Source: Prostheceraeus crozeri
Lineage: Eukaryota; Platyhelminthes; Polycladida; Euryleptidae
Assembly (NCBI GenBank): GCA_907163375.1
Contig: CAJQUW010016121.1
Location: 1-64,000 of the forward strand
Reading direction: 5' to 3'
Length of the DNA stretch: 64,000 bases
Each line of letters starts with the position of its first letter. The first letter of the stretch is position 1. A program made the position numbers and the translations under genes. Under the pieces are notes generated by a model. It made no database searches. It was not told the DNA's origin and saw only the letters and a program-made list of their open reading frames with translations. Shown piece after piece: positions 11,046 through 20,672 of this stretch.

Positions 11046-11209
11046 GCTCATGAGCTGCTTTCGCTGACAAATTTGTATATAAACCCACTTGTACAGCATC
11101 AGTTTGTCACCCTTGACACAGTCTGTGTAGACGAAACGCGTCGGGTAATTTATTTTAAAATACAATAGAAGTCGTAAAACTGGGAGAGAATTTTTTCTTT
11201 ACTTTCATT
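11046..11209 (+). promoter_or_regulatory. PLE pLTR-like spacer with TATA-like box, upstream of the full-length copy
   Basis: This spacer separates the nuclease stop (11045) from the start codon (11210). It contains TTTGTATATAAACCC near 11072-11086, a plausible TATA box, then the hammerhead-like motif at 11109-11146 and a short leader. Position and repetition after the full copy match the role of PLE pLTRs as promoter and terminal region. Promoter activity is inferred. Confidence 0.55.
11109..11146 (+). ncRNA. Hammerhead-ribozyme-like motif in the PLE pLTR
   Basis: Elements in order: ACCC (11109-11112, stem I), TTGACACA (11113-11120, in place of the CTGANGA core), GTCT-GTGT-AGAC (11121-11132, stem II with tetraloop), GAAA (11133-11136, invariant box), CGCG (11137-11140, minimal stem III, C-G closing a GC loop), TC (11141-11142), then GGGT (11143-11146, stem I partner). 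Predicted cleavage is after 11142. PLEs are known to carry small hammerheads with very short stem III in their pLTRs. The altered first core box would be expected to reduce or abolish activity, so this may be a relic. Confidence 0.5.
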
Positions 11210-13885
11210 ATGACTGACCTCCCGTACAGACAACTCTATCAGTGTTTGAAGTCCATGAAGCTGAGTATAGCAGCACATGCGAATGCTATGAAATTGACAA
11301 GCTTGCTGCTAAAGCAAGTACGGATCTCCTGTGCAATGATGTTCCTCCTTACCTGCCTGACGTATAACGTGACGCCAAAGTTCATTGAGAACACCATCAA
11401 GTTACCGAAGTGGACTGAATCGACGAAGGCCCTGGATAGGAAGACCGCTTCACTCAAGAAGGAGCTGATAAGGCAAAACGTATCGAGCCTGAAGAAGCAA
11501 TCGTTCGACATCAACCGGGATATCTCCTACGAGTACCTGACCTTCACCAGAAACAGTGTCGAAGTACAACAGAAGAAAGTCATCTTTGAAAAGATGGATG
11601 AAGCAGTGCGTAAAGAAGCATCAACGATCTACAAACGTCACTCAAGAAAGTGGAGTTGGTGGACAAGTGACTTTTTTCCTTGTGTCAGGAGTTCGTACAC
11701 TATTAAGTACAAGTGCTGTTTTTTCTTTAATTACGTTGACGAATTTTGGTTCGGCGAGAGTAGCTCATCTGATCAAATTCATGACAGTAATTTAGATAGT
11801 AATTGCTTAACTAACGAAACCAAAACCTTTATTCCTAACGATATAAAATCATTTTTGAGTAATGGGCCTAAATTTCGGCTTCCTCATCGCATTGACGATG
11901 ATTTTCTTAATGACAATGAAATTGCTATTGATAGTTTATCCTATAAATTACGTTGGTCTCATCACTTTAATAACTGCGGAGTGTCGGACATGAATAGAAT
12001 GCACATTCCTTTTGATAAAAATACCGTAAACTTACCTCCACGTATGAGCGAGCCTTTAGAAAACAATTTGAAACTTTTTGAAATTGAAGCTAAGCGTGCG
12101 CTACACGAAGAAGCACAAAATCTAAAGAAAAATAAAAGATACAAAAGTATCAGTAGTATAAGTAGGAAAACTAAATCCTTTTTGAAAGAAAACAAATTGT
12201 CTGTTGTTCCGTCAGACAAATCTAATCGCATAGTAATTTGTGAGGAAGATAGTATAAAATGCCGCACTGAAAGTCTCTTTCAGGATACAAGCACCTACAA
12301 AACTAGAGATGCTTCAAAAAATTCAGCAATAGAAGACCAAGCTAACCGCTTAATTAGATCAAAATGTAGCAAAATGATAAATATCGATCATGAAAAGCTG
12401 CTCGCATCAGGCAGTCACCCAGCTAAATTCCAAGTGAACATAAAAGATCATAAAAACAAAGAAAATGGATTTTTCCCATTGCGCCCAATTGCGTCTACTA
12501 TAGGCACACCAACTCAAAAAGTAGATTGGCTGTCGAGTGTCATTCTCAATCAATTAGTTAAATATGTCCCAGCACATATCAATAGTACTAAGACATTCAT
12601 CAAGGAATTGAAAAGTAAAAGTCAAAATATTGTTAGTGATGATAAAGTTTTCGTCTCACTTGACGTCAAAAATCTGTACCCAAGTATACCCATAAAAGAT
12701 GGTATAACAGTGATAGAAAATTTTGCTAAGCAACATTGGAATCAAATCGAGACATACGGCTTCAGTGTCACAGATCTTATAGATTTTTTAAAATTTGTCT
12801 CGTATAATTATGAAATAACGTATAATGATAAAATATATCTACAAATAAAAGGCTGTCCGATGGGGACGCATTTTGCACCTTCGTTTGCAATAATTTATAT
12901 GAATAGTATAGAAAATAAAGCACTAGAAATATTAAAAGATGATCACAATATTTGTCCAAAAATTTACAAAAGATACATAGATGATATCATCTTGGGTCCT
13001 TTCCCGAAAGATAGGAATTTACTTCAGACTATCCAAGATACTTTTAATTCTATAGATGATAATCTACAATTTACTTTAGAAGTTCCAGAAACTGACTGTC
13101 TGAATTTCCTAGACATAAGTAAGCATCTCGGTAAAAGAAAAATTGCAATATAATTGGTATAGTAAACCTTGTCACTCTGGCATAAGCTTACGCAAGGATA
13201 GCTGGTTGCCGAACCAGGTGAAAAATAATTTCATAAAAAATAGTTTTCGATACGTTGAGGCTCGATGCTCTGACCCTTCAGATAAATCACACGATGCTAT
13301 GAAAAATAGACTAAGTAACAATGGCTATAGTAAAAATGATATGCACCCCAAAGATAGAAATAACAAATCAAGAAATATAAAAGAAAACAAAGTGAATCTA
13401 ACACTTGATTTCCTTGGAGACAGTTTTTTGAGAAAAATCAATAAAATAAAAAATAACTATGATATTACAGTACGCATTACTGGTAAACTTGGAAAACAAT
13501 TAGCTTCGAATTTCAAAAAATCTGATATAAATATGTGTTCCTGTAGCATTTGTACAAACATTGGCCCGAAAAATAGCTGCAAAAGTAAATATGTCATCTA
13601 TGAATTTTCCTGCAAGATATGTGACCAGAATTACATAGGTCAAACTTGTCGACCATTTCAAGTTCTCTGCAGAGAACACGAGCGAAGTTTACGGTATGAA
13701 GACAAAAAAGTGCACTAAGTGAACATGCAATGACAGTCCACAGGGATAAAGTGATGACCATTAACAATTTCGACTACAAAATTATCGATAGACAGCAAAC
13801 AGCGATTACTACTAGGATGGCTGAATCTCGCTTAATTGCGACGAACATGCCAAAAATAAACAGAAGACATGAGCTGAACAGATGA
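11210..13885 (+). pseudogene. Full-length Penelope-like element coding region (RT and GIY-YIG endonuclease), two frame breaks
   Basis: This is the most complete copy. Frame 1 (11210-13153, 647 codons) holds the N-terminal helical region, the DKG-like PSDKSNRIVI (near residue 340), RT motif A VSLDVKNLYPSIP, motif B GCPMGTHFAPSF and motif C YIDDIILGP with its two catalytic Asp. A +1 shift around 13115-13120 is needed to enter frame 2, which reads SVKEKLQYNWYSKPCHSG, a cysteine cluster CSCSIC and the GIY-YIG core. After KKVH (13718), in an A6 run at 13704-13709, the reading returns to the first frame and ends with an Ala-Glu-Ser motif (RMAESRLI), including the candidate catalytic Glu, and a stop at 13885. 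PLEs encode RT plus GIY-YIG nuclease as one protein. Both breaks are shared with the other copies. Programmed shifting is possible but unproven; inactivation of the source copy is simpler. Confidence 0.9.
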
Positions 13886-14080
13886 GCTCATGAGCTGCTT
13901 TCGCTGACAAATTTGTATATAAACCCACTTGTACAGCATCAGTTTGTCACCCTTGACACAGTCTGTGTAGACGAAACGCGTCGGGTAATTCATTTTAAAA
14001 TATAAAGAAGTCGTAAAAGTGGGAGAGAATTTTTTCTTTACATTCATTATGACTGACCTGCCGTCCGTACAGACAATTCT
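13886..14080 (+). repeat. 3' pLTR-like repeat of the PLE
   Basis: This repeats 11046-11240, including the TATA-like box, the hammerhead-like motif and the first coding bases after the start codon (ATGACTGACCT), then diverges near 14080 (CTAACGTAAG). It marks the 3' boundary of the cluster. Confidence 0.75.
13949..13986 (+). ncRNA. Hammerhead-ribozyme-like motif, third copy
   Basis: Base-for-base identical to the motif at 11109-11146: ACCC 13949-13952, GAAA 13973-13976, predicted cleavage after 13982, GGGT 13983-13986. Two forward copies 2,840 bp apart would release one element-length RNA if active. Confidence 0.45.
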
Positions 14081-14581
14081 ACTAACGTAAGATGCTGAAG
14101 TATGACTGCATCGTGTAGGCCTGCATTATTTCAAGCAGAGTGGGAAGTGAGTCGTGGCCCGTGGATCATGGATCAGGTACCGTAGGTCAAGTGAGTCATA
14201 ACTCTCGTAGGTCAGATGGGTAGTGGTTGGTGAGCAGGTTGGTGCTGCTTGAACAAATGAGCAAGCAACATGCGACGTGGTTGCAAGCAGTCGTGTCTCT
14301 GTGCTGTCTCTTCCGTTCAGCGTATGTTCCGTCGATTTATGCATTTGTTAAAGCGGAATTTGTCTGTCATCGTGATCGTCGCTTTCTCATCCGTCGTTTG
14401 ATGCCATCCTTTTCCAATGAATCGGTCTAATTTGTGCCTCAGAGCCATTTTTGCGTTGCCAAATTTTTTGTGTCAGTCTGCGCATGCGCACAACTTCGTC
14501 AGTTGAACACAAGTCCATCCTTCACTCTGTCGTTTATCAAATTCTCTGAATGCTTCCAACCTACAATTAAACCCCCCCTGA

Positions 14582-14660
14582 TATAACTGAGTGGTCAAGT
14601 GGATACGGCGTCTGACTTTCGATCTTTGTCCTGCTTCGTTTTTCTGTGTTCGAACCCCTT
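14582..14660 (+). repeat. tRNA-Arg-like SINE head or tRNA pseudogene
   Basis: The segment GAGTGGTCAAGTGGATACGG fits a pol III A box and continues GCGTCTGACTTTCGATC, very close to the D-arm and anticodon region of animal tRNA-Arg (GGATAAGGCGTCTGACTTCGGATC type). A B box, TGTTCGAACCCC, follows about 45 bp later. The acceptor ends do not pair and the variable part is altered, so it is not a functional tRNA. It sits just before a LINE ORF1-like frame, so it may have come in as a SINE head. Confidence 0.6.
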
Positions 14661-14675
14661 CCTAAACCATTGGAA

Positions 14676-15245
14676 ATGTTGTACCTTTTGCTACGGTTGC
14701 TAATAATGATCATGCCTACTCCACCTACGTCGCGCAGTTTACGATCTCAAGCAATGTCTTTTACTTTAGATGATATAAAATCTGTCATTGATGAAGGTAT
14801 ACACAGACTGAGCGTCTCACTTGACTCTCTTCGGACGCACATTGAGCAACTTTCTGTTAAAATTTCTTCCTTGAATACAATGGTACAAACAATTGAGAAA
14901 GAGACTATGTATTTGAAAGGTCAATGCAATTTTTTAGAAAACGAAGTGGTTTCACTGAAGAGAAGTAAAGAGGAAACTATTGATTTTGTCACCATTGAAA
15001 TTACTCAAAGACTGAGCCGTGAATGCAATTTGATAATAACGGGAATACCTGAAGTAACCGATGGATCGATTGAAGAACGCATGGAACACGATCGTAAAAT
15101 TGTCAAAGAAATTATACACGTGGTGACGAAGCCGTCTGAAAGCACTAAATCTTCTCCAATAGTCGTTTTGCACATCAAGCGAATCGGGAAGAAGAGAAAT
15201 TCAAATTCAAATGATCCACTGGTGAGGATAACATGTAAATCTTAA
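14676..15245 (+). pseudogene. LINE ORF1-like protein (CR1/L2/Jockey group)
   Basis: The frame is open from 14646 (GTG), with ATG at 14676, 14709 and 14757; the last (MSFTLDD) looks most natural. A coiled-coil region with heptad-like Leu/Ile spacing (residues about 55-110) precedes NLIITGIPEVTDGSIEERM, the hallmark of the RRM-like part of LINE ORF1 proteins, and then a basic segment with HIKRIGKK. It stops at 15245, short of the usual C-terminal RNA-binding part. The 46.8-kb LINE has a related ORF1, useful for comparison. Reverse-transcriptase sequence begins almost immediately after the stop, so the C-terminus of ORF1 and the whole endonuclease are deleted. Confidence 0.6.
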
Positions 15246-15253
15246 CTTCTCGT

Positions 15254-16369
15254 ATGAATATTTTACTGGAAATTTCTCTTCTTCACAAGAAACAGCTACA
15301 AGAAAGTTTGACTGAATTGTCCGAGGATGATGACGAGATCGAAGGGAGACCTAAATTTGAAGTAGAAACTACTTTCGCATGCCTTTCCAAACTTAACATT
15401 CACAAATCAGCGGGAAGTGATGGTATCCCAGCATTCCTCCTACGTGAATGTGCATCGGTCATTGTTGCTCCCCTTACACACCTGTTTGTTCTTAGTTTTG
15501 AGACAAATAGTCTACCAAGTCGTCGGAAACTTGGAGATATCATACCCGTACCGAAGCAGAAAGCTGAATCGATTGAGGATTTAAAATCGATTTCCCTATT
15601 GCCAATCTTCGTTAAAATACTTGAGAAGATAATTCTTGATTGGATGCATGCGACCAATCTCAGTTTGGTTTTCGCCCACACTTCTCGACATTACATGCAC
15701 AAATCAAAATCCATGACTTTATCACGAAAGAGCTGGATAAAAATGAAGTTACTAGTGTTAGCGATATTTCGTTGGGCATCCAGAAAGCATTCGACTCAGT
15801 GCCTCATGCCTTCCAAATCAAAAGCCTTATCTATGCGAATCTCACAGCTGTCTTTATTAAATGGTGTATTGGTTTCTTGGAGAACCGATCACGAAGAATA
15901 TCGTTAGATCGGCATGTCGTGAGCTGTACCAATAAGGTAACATCAAGTGGTCCTCAAGGATCATCACAAACTCCTCAAGAAAGCTCACACAAGTTCACTT
16001 GCGCCGTCCTCAAATAATTCCACAATTGTCAAATTTGCAGATGATTTAATTTACGTACAATCCTGCGAAAAGTCTAGTGATGTATCGAAGGGAATAAATT
16101 ATGAAATTCAAAACTCCAGCATTTAGTGCAGAAATCATGGAGTGCATTTGAATGATAGCAAAACACACATAATGCACATAAGGAAAAGAAATGAAATCCC
16201 GTCACCGATATCAAATGCTTCAGCAAACATAAAAATAGTAGGTGTGATTTTTCAGCATAAAAAGATTCATCAGCGTGCATATCGTATCATATGTGGACGT
16301 GGTTCTGAAAGTGGAGAGTTCACCCCTTCACGCATTCGAAGGCAACACCAAAGTATGAAGTTATTCTGA
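15254..16369 (+). pseudogene. LINE reverse transcriptase, decayed (CR1/L2/Jockey group)
   Basis: Three overlapping frames carry RT pieces. They are LNIHKSAGSDGIPAFLL and the fingers region (15254-15650), then FGFRPHFSTLHAQ with motif A remnant ISLGIQKAFDSVPHAF and a motif B remnant SSGPQGSS (15640-16017), then KFADDLIYV (motif C, FADD) near 16032-16060 in another frame, then the thumb region with LNDSKTHIMHI and late fragments (16142-16369). No endonuclease domain lies between this and ORF1, indicating an internal deletion of roughly 1 kb relative to the 46.8-kb copy. Several stops and frameshifts make it inactive. The 3' untranslated part probably ends near 16620, where AATAAAATTACATACA occurs. 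Confidence 0.8.
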
Positions 16370-16639
16370 AAATGATGAATGAAGACAATATCCTGTACGA
16401 TCCTATGCCCCATGTTCTGAGGTTTTCACATAGGCGACGTCAACCGACATCAAGATCTCACCGTAGAAGTGCTTAATTTGTACCACGCTGCTGCTCTTTA
16501 TATAAACGAATGTACGCTCCTTCTCGAAATAACTAGCTATTCTTGTTCCCTAAGTTTGTGTAATACTCACTTGTGCAACTTACGATTTTTACTTTACTTG
16601 AAATAAAATTACATACATGCATTCCTTGAATTCGACGAG

Positions 16640-19200
16640 TTTTGTATTTAGGTTTCGGCCCAGTGGCGGAAGCAGTTTACCAATTCCACACAATCAATCG
16701 TGCGACGGAATCAATCACGCTATTCTTGAATGACCAGGAATCGTGCGATTTTTTTGCAATATGATTTCTCAATAAAGTTTCCTTGATGAGTTAAAAACTG
16801 CTTCTAGTCACTCTTTCATCGTTTGAGATATTTGCAATGGGCGGGTGCTCGTTCCTGAGATCATGTATCGCTAGACAGAGTTGACGTGTGAAATCTCTGT
16901 GAGAGTACACACACCTAAAGTGTTACTTTGCACACACCTAAGGACTCCCATGCCATACTGCAGGAATGCGTTATTTCATGCCATAGCATTAAACAAGCTT
17001 GCTTAGGCCAGGTACACGATTTACGCTAATCATACATGTTGTCAAGGCAGTCAAGCATAGTATGTCCTTATCATCTTATATCTCCGCATTGAAATGCTAC
17101 TTATCGCGGACTAAGCGCTCACCCCACGTGAACTTACATGGACTGAGACTTATTTAAGTAAATACTGATCTATCACACGTAGCGGCACAGAATTAAATAT
17201 TTTGTTTACCGCGCGCAGATGAATCTAATTCTGTACGTAGCGGCGTCTATTTAATCGCGCTGAAATACAATTCAGTGTTTTTGTCTCAAATTCAGCTTCT
17301 TCAGGCGATATCCCGTAAGTCTTGTAGAAAGAATGATGGCGAGTCAGATGGCACTAGTAATTGCGAAACATCTAGAAAAACAAGAACAATTTGTGTAATA
17401 AGCCTATGCAATAACAGTATGCAATACAGTAGCACTTCAACTGATCAAACCAGTTGGAATAACGCATTCTTTAGGAAACCGAGAAAAATCGATAAACATA
17501 CTGCGTCACAGTGGACAACTGACGCTGACTGAATCTTAATTTGCAGTGAAGTAATGCTATCTGTAGCAGCTAGGTGTCTGCGTAGCCTCACATGAAGGCA
17601 CGTGATATGAAGATATCACATTGAAGAAATACGAGTATATTCGTACTCGAGACTCGTACTTCTTCGACTCTGAGACAGCATCATCGTATTAATAAACCAA
17701 CTCAAAGACCAAGGAAGTCGTCTTTGAACAAGCGTTTTGTTTACCAAAAGCAATCTTTATTCCACATCAACTTCGCGGACTAAACGAACCTGTCCCGCAG
17801 ACTAATTATAGTCCGCGGACGGGGGGTTGAGAAACACTATCATACAGATGCATTGATAACAATGCGTATTAGTGCCTGATTAACATTTAACATGCACACT
17901 ATGAGCATAACCCGGTAACATTGTATTTGCAGATTTGCTAATTATGGAGATTGTAGAGTGCCAGTTCGCCTGCTCTTAGAATAATAGAGCGATGTCCTCA
18001 GACTGGAACTATTTAAGTTTTAAATACAAAAATTCCTTGACAGCAATATAGACTCTGCGCTATTCTCTCTACAAGGGCCTGTCAGTACGGCTAGGAGTGG
18101 TTCAACGTAGCTGAAAATATCTGGAATGGCAGAGCAAGCTGAAGGACTGCACAACGGTATGCTCTGTGCTTATTTATCTGTGTCAGCCGCTTTGCTGTGT
18201 GGCTGATAAAGATTTTAGAGAGCTAGTTGTATATATTTTAAGCTAGTTTGAACCATTCCGAGCCGTACTGACGAACCCAAGTAGGGCAAAGCGCATTGTC
18301 TAGGGCTGCCACAATTTGTGTGCTGAAAATTGCTCAAGTCTGAGGACGCTTCTCTGTTAGATTTGCTAATGTTTTGCAATCGTTATAAGTTTAATGGTTT
18401 GATTTAATTGATGCATAATGATACTTATTTCTGGATTGATAGAAGGAACGCAAATACATACACTGCTACAGCTATGTTCGACAAACTATGATTGATGAAG
18501 AACAAAAGAACCAAAACAGGGAGATAAAAATACTTATAATATACTTCATAGTACATGTACATAATGCACTTTAAGTACTTATCGGATGGCAGATTTGCAG
18601 TAGGATCTTACAAATGGATTATTAATACAGTGTTTTCAGCATAAAAGGTGCATAAAAAAGTGTCACATGCCCTCATTTTTAATGGAAATTATCAATCTAT
18701 TAATGAAAAATGGTCTAAAAAATAATGGAAGCTATATTAGATGCAAACTTTTAATCACTGAATCTCAAAAAAAATTTTCGAATAATCGTGTGCTGAGCCG
18801 CACGATTCGGAATCGCGCCCACCACTTGGTTTCGCTCATTGCATTTATGAATCGAATTTATCATTTTAATAAATGTTAGATCCGCATGAAAATCATCCAA
18901 TATTTTTAAGCAAATGGGTAATGGGTGATTTGTTTTACCTGCGTTCAGACCTTAACAATGTTTCTAGAGAAGATGTTTATGGTGACATAGCACACTCGCA
19001 CGCTGCATCTAATATACAGTGCAGTAGAAGTAGGTGCTGTGATATAGTGCAGCAGAAACATTACAGTATAGGTAATGGCAAAAATTGACTTTAGTCTTGG
19101 AATTGAATCAACTTTGAATGAAACGCAGCTAATCTCTTCTACAAACATATCGCAGTTTAGCCATCAGTTTTAAACTCTTGTGCGTCTGACTTTCAATAAA
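16640..19200. other. Spacer with small repeats, no gene supported
   Basis: Open frames here (17275-17532, 18667-18879, 18873-19088) are short with no recognisable domain. A hAT-like terminus, GGTTGAGAAACACTA, lies at 17826-17840 next to a GC-rich hairpin (GTCCCGCAG...CCGCGGAC), but no convincing partner end was found. The foldback at 17986-18356 is listed separately. Confidence 0.5.
17986..18356. repeat. Foldback/MITE-like element, ~125-bp inverted arms
   Basis: Left-arm landmarks TGTCCTCAGACTGGAAC (17993) and GTCAGTACGGCTAGGAGTGG (18077) reappear in reverse complement in the right arm, as CAAGTCTGAGGACG (18335) and CCATTCCGAGCCGTACTGAC (18252). The centre has AATGGCAGAGCAAGCTGAAGG. Parts of this family recur as a tandem repeat at 52.24-52.73 kb. 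Confidence 0.7.
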
Positions 19201-19204
19201 GCAC

Positions 19205-19216
19205 ATGATAGACTGA
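19205..19216 (+). promoter_or_regulatory. Three-codon upstream ORF (Met-Ile-Asp-stop)
   Basis: ATGATAGACTGA ends 15 bases before the ATG of the FAM69-like gene. The identical 12-mer, plus one more matching base, occurs before the paralogue at 60101-60112. A minimal uORF this close could limit reinitiation at the main start. Function inferred. Confidence 0.4.
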
Positions 19217-19231
19217 AGAATCACGGACAGA

Positions 19232-20440
19232 ATGGTAGCCTTCAAACATAAACGAGAAGTGATTGTTGCTTGTACAATTTTTGCTGCAATCTGTCTTATT
19301 TGGAGATTGGTTTTCTTGAAAACTGCCAAAGTTGAGAGAGCAACATACATGTTTCCAGACCTTCCTCAGTTCATTCTCGAACATCTGAACGACTCAAGTT
19401 GGTGTTCCGAGCCCATGCTCACAGACGAGGCATCATTAGACCAATTCTATTCAAATCTTCACAATCAAACCATCCATGGACGACGATGCGATTTTTGCAT
19501 GGGGAAGACAGATTGTAATCTGCTAGATCAATTGATAAATGAAAAGCCTATTGTCTTTCCAACAAAATCTAAAAGAGTTCATATTCTTTCGTCGTTGACA
19601 CTAGGACCTGTTATTGTGAAGGATCACTCTCTAGAAGCAGCTAATTATCCTAATAAAAAGGATATTGATCGATGTTTGCGCCGTCCATATTCTGGATGTG
19701 GAACCCTTCATGTTCACCACTCTCAAAATCGTTGTCATTTCCAGAACCTTGAGAAGGTGATGCAACTTTCATCGTTTCATCGATTTGATAGATATTTTGC
19801 TCGAATTGGACTCAGATTTGATCGCAAATTTCTTTTTGCTTCTCTCGTGAATCCAATCTCGCTTCAATATTTGATTCAATCGATTGAGGGTCGAGTTCAT
19901 AAACGATGGAGAGCCACATGGCCATTGCATGATCATCTGGGAGTTTGTGGTAACATCGTAATTTCGAAGTATGTTGGTTGTCCCGTTTCTTTCTACCAAG
20001 ATGAAGGCTTAGACTTCAGAATAAAACTCGCTTTACGTGTAATGAATTTGACAACAGAACTCAACAAGCATGGTGGAAGTGGCTACATGCTCTGGCCTTC
20101 AGATATGACTCTGGACGATCTGTCATTGAGTCAACATGGAAAAGTGTATTTAATTGACACGGATAATGTACGGCTTCTGTCACCAATGACTCGTCAAACA
20201 AATCAGCATGCAATTACTGCAGAACAACGATGGAATTGTGTTAGCCAAGGGGATCAACCGCTTCATCAAATACTGGAGCTCATTTTTGGCAATGGAACAA
20301 CCGGTCTTTTACCTGATATCCAGCTTCCCGAAAGCCTTGCTTTACCTGACAGAATTCGTTGGGCAAAAATGGAATCAGGTCAGAGGAAAAAACATTTCGA
20401 TAATGTATTTTTGTCATTATTGGAAAGGCTGGTGAAGTAA
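19232..20440 (+). CDS. FAM69/DIPK-like type II membrane protein (kinase-like fold), paralogue 1
   Basis: A single uninterrupted frame of 402 codons from ATG at 19232. Residues about 9-29 form one hydrophobic segment after a basic N-terminus, as in a type II signal-anchor protein of the ER/Golgi. The lumenal part is Cys-rich (WCSEP near 57, RRCDFCM 85-90, DCNLLDQL, CLRRPYSGCG, NRCHF) and has N-glycosylation sequons near 53, 78, 272 and 354. LGVCGNIVISKYVGCPV (236-252) resembles the hinge region and LDDLSLSQHGKVYLIDTDNV (294-312) the catalytic and metal-binding loops of FAM69/DIPK (PIP49-type) secretory-pathway kinase-like proteins. IDTD would be the DFG equivalent. Whether it phosphorylates anything is unknown. 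About half its residues appear to match the paralogue at 60.1 kb. AATAAA at 20581 is a likely poly(A) signal. The family call is recognition by eye. Confidence 0.7.
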   Translation: MVAFKHKREVIVACTIFAAICLIWRLVFLKTAKVERATYMFPDLPQFILEHLNDSSWCSEPMLTDEASLDQFYSNLHNQTIHGRRCDFCMGKTDCNLLDQLINEKPIVFPTKSKRVHILSSLTLGPVIVKDHSLEAANYPNKKDIDRCLRRPYSGCGTLHVHHSQNRCHFQNLEKVMQLSSFHRFDRYFARIGLRFDRKFLFASLVNPISLQYLIQSIEGRVHKRWRATWPLHDHLGVCGNIVISKYVGCPVSFYQDEGLDFRIKLALRVMNLTTELNKHGGSGYMLWPSDMTLDDLSLSQHGKVYLIDTDNVRLLSPMTRQTNQHAITAEQRWNCVSQGDQPLHQILELIFGNGTTGLLPDIQLPESLALPDRIRWAKMESGQRKKHFDNVFLSLLERLVK

Positions 20441-20580
20441 CAAAGAAATACGTTGATTTCATATTTGTTACTGTTTGGGAATGTGACAGATCTTTGTATT
20501 AGTCGTTTCTAGGTTTGTATCCTCTATAGTGGCATAGATTAGCTGCTTGGACAGAGATATGATGCATGCAATACTGCATG

Positions 20581-20586
20581 AATAAA
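20581..20586 (+). terminator. Candidate poly(A) signal of FAM69-like gene 1
   Basis: AATAAA, 141 bases after the stop codon. It is the first canonical hexamer downstream of the gene. Confidence 0.45.
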
Positions 20587-20672
20587 TCAAATTCGATTTG
20601 TCATATCATTGGCACTTACGGCCCGAGTTATTGATGTAAAAATAAAACAAACTTCGTTCTTTTTTACCAATA

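Larger units (their letters stand above)
6118..14080. mobile_element. Penelope-like element cluster: two partial tandem arrays head to head
   Basis: The cluster holds four pieces of one PLE family. On the - strand, a 5'-truncated copy (9514-7750) is followed by pLTR-like spacer and a 3'-truncated copy (7586-6118). On the + strand, a 5'-truncated copy (9512-11045) is followed by the same spacer, a full-length copy (11210-13885) and the spacer again to about 14080. The + strand tandem period is about 2,839 bp (ATTATGACTGACCT at 11207 and 14046). A 5'-truncated copy followed by a full copy with repeated flanks (pLTRs) is the arrangement described for PLEs, and inverted partial copies are also known. 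All pieces are very similar, so the cluster is probably recent or has been homogenised. Confidence 0.88.

Noticed and set aside
13115-13125. GTAAGC in the PLE as an intron donor explaining the frame break
   Set aside because: Coding similarity resumes immediately in the +1 frame, so no sequence would be removed; a 1-base shift is simpler.
17268-17840. hAT element between CAGTGTTTTTGTCTCAA and GGTTGAGAAACACTA
   Set aside because: The right end looks real but the left is a poor match, and no duplication is visible.
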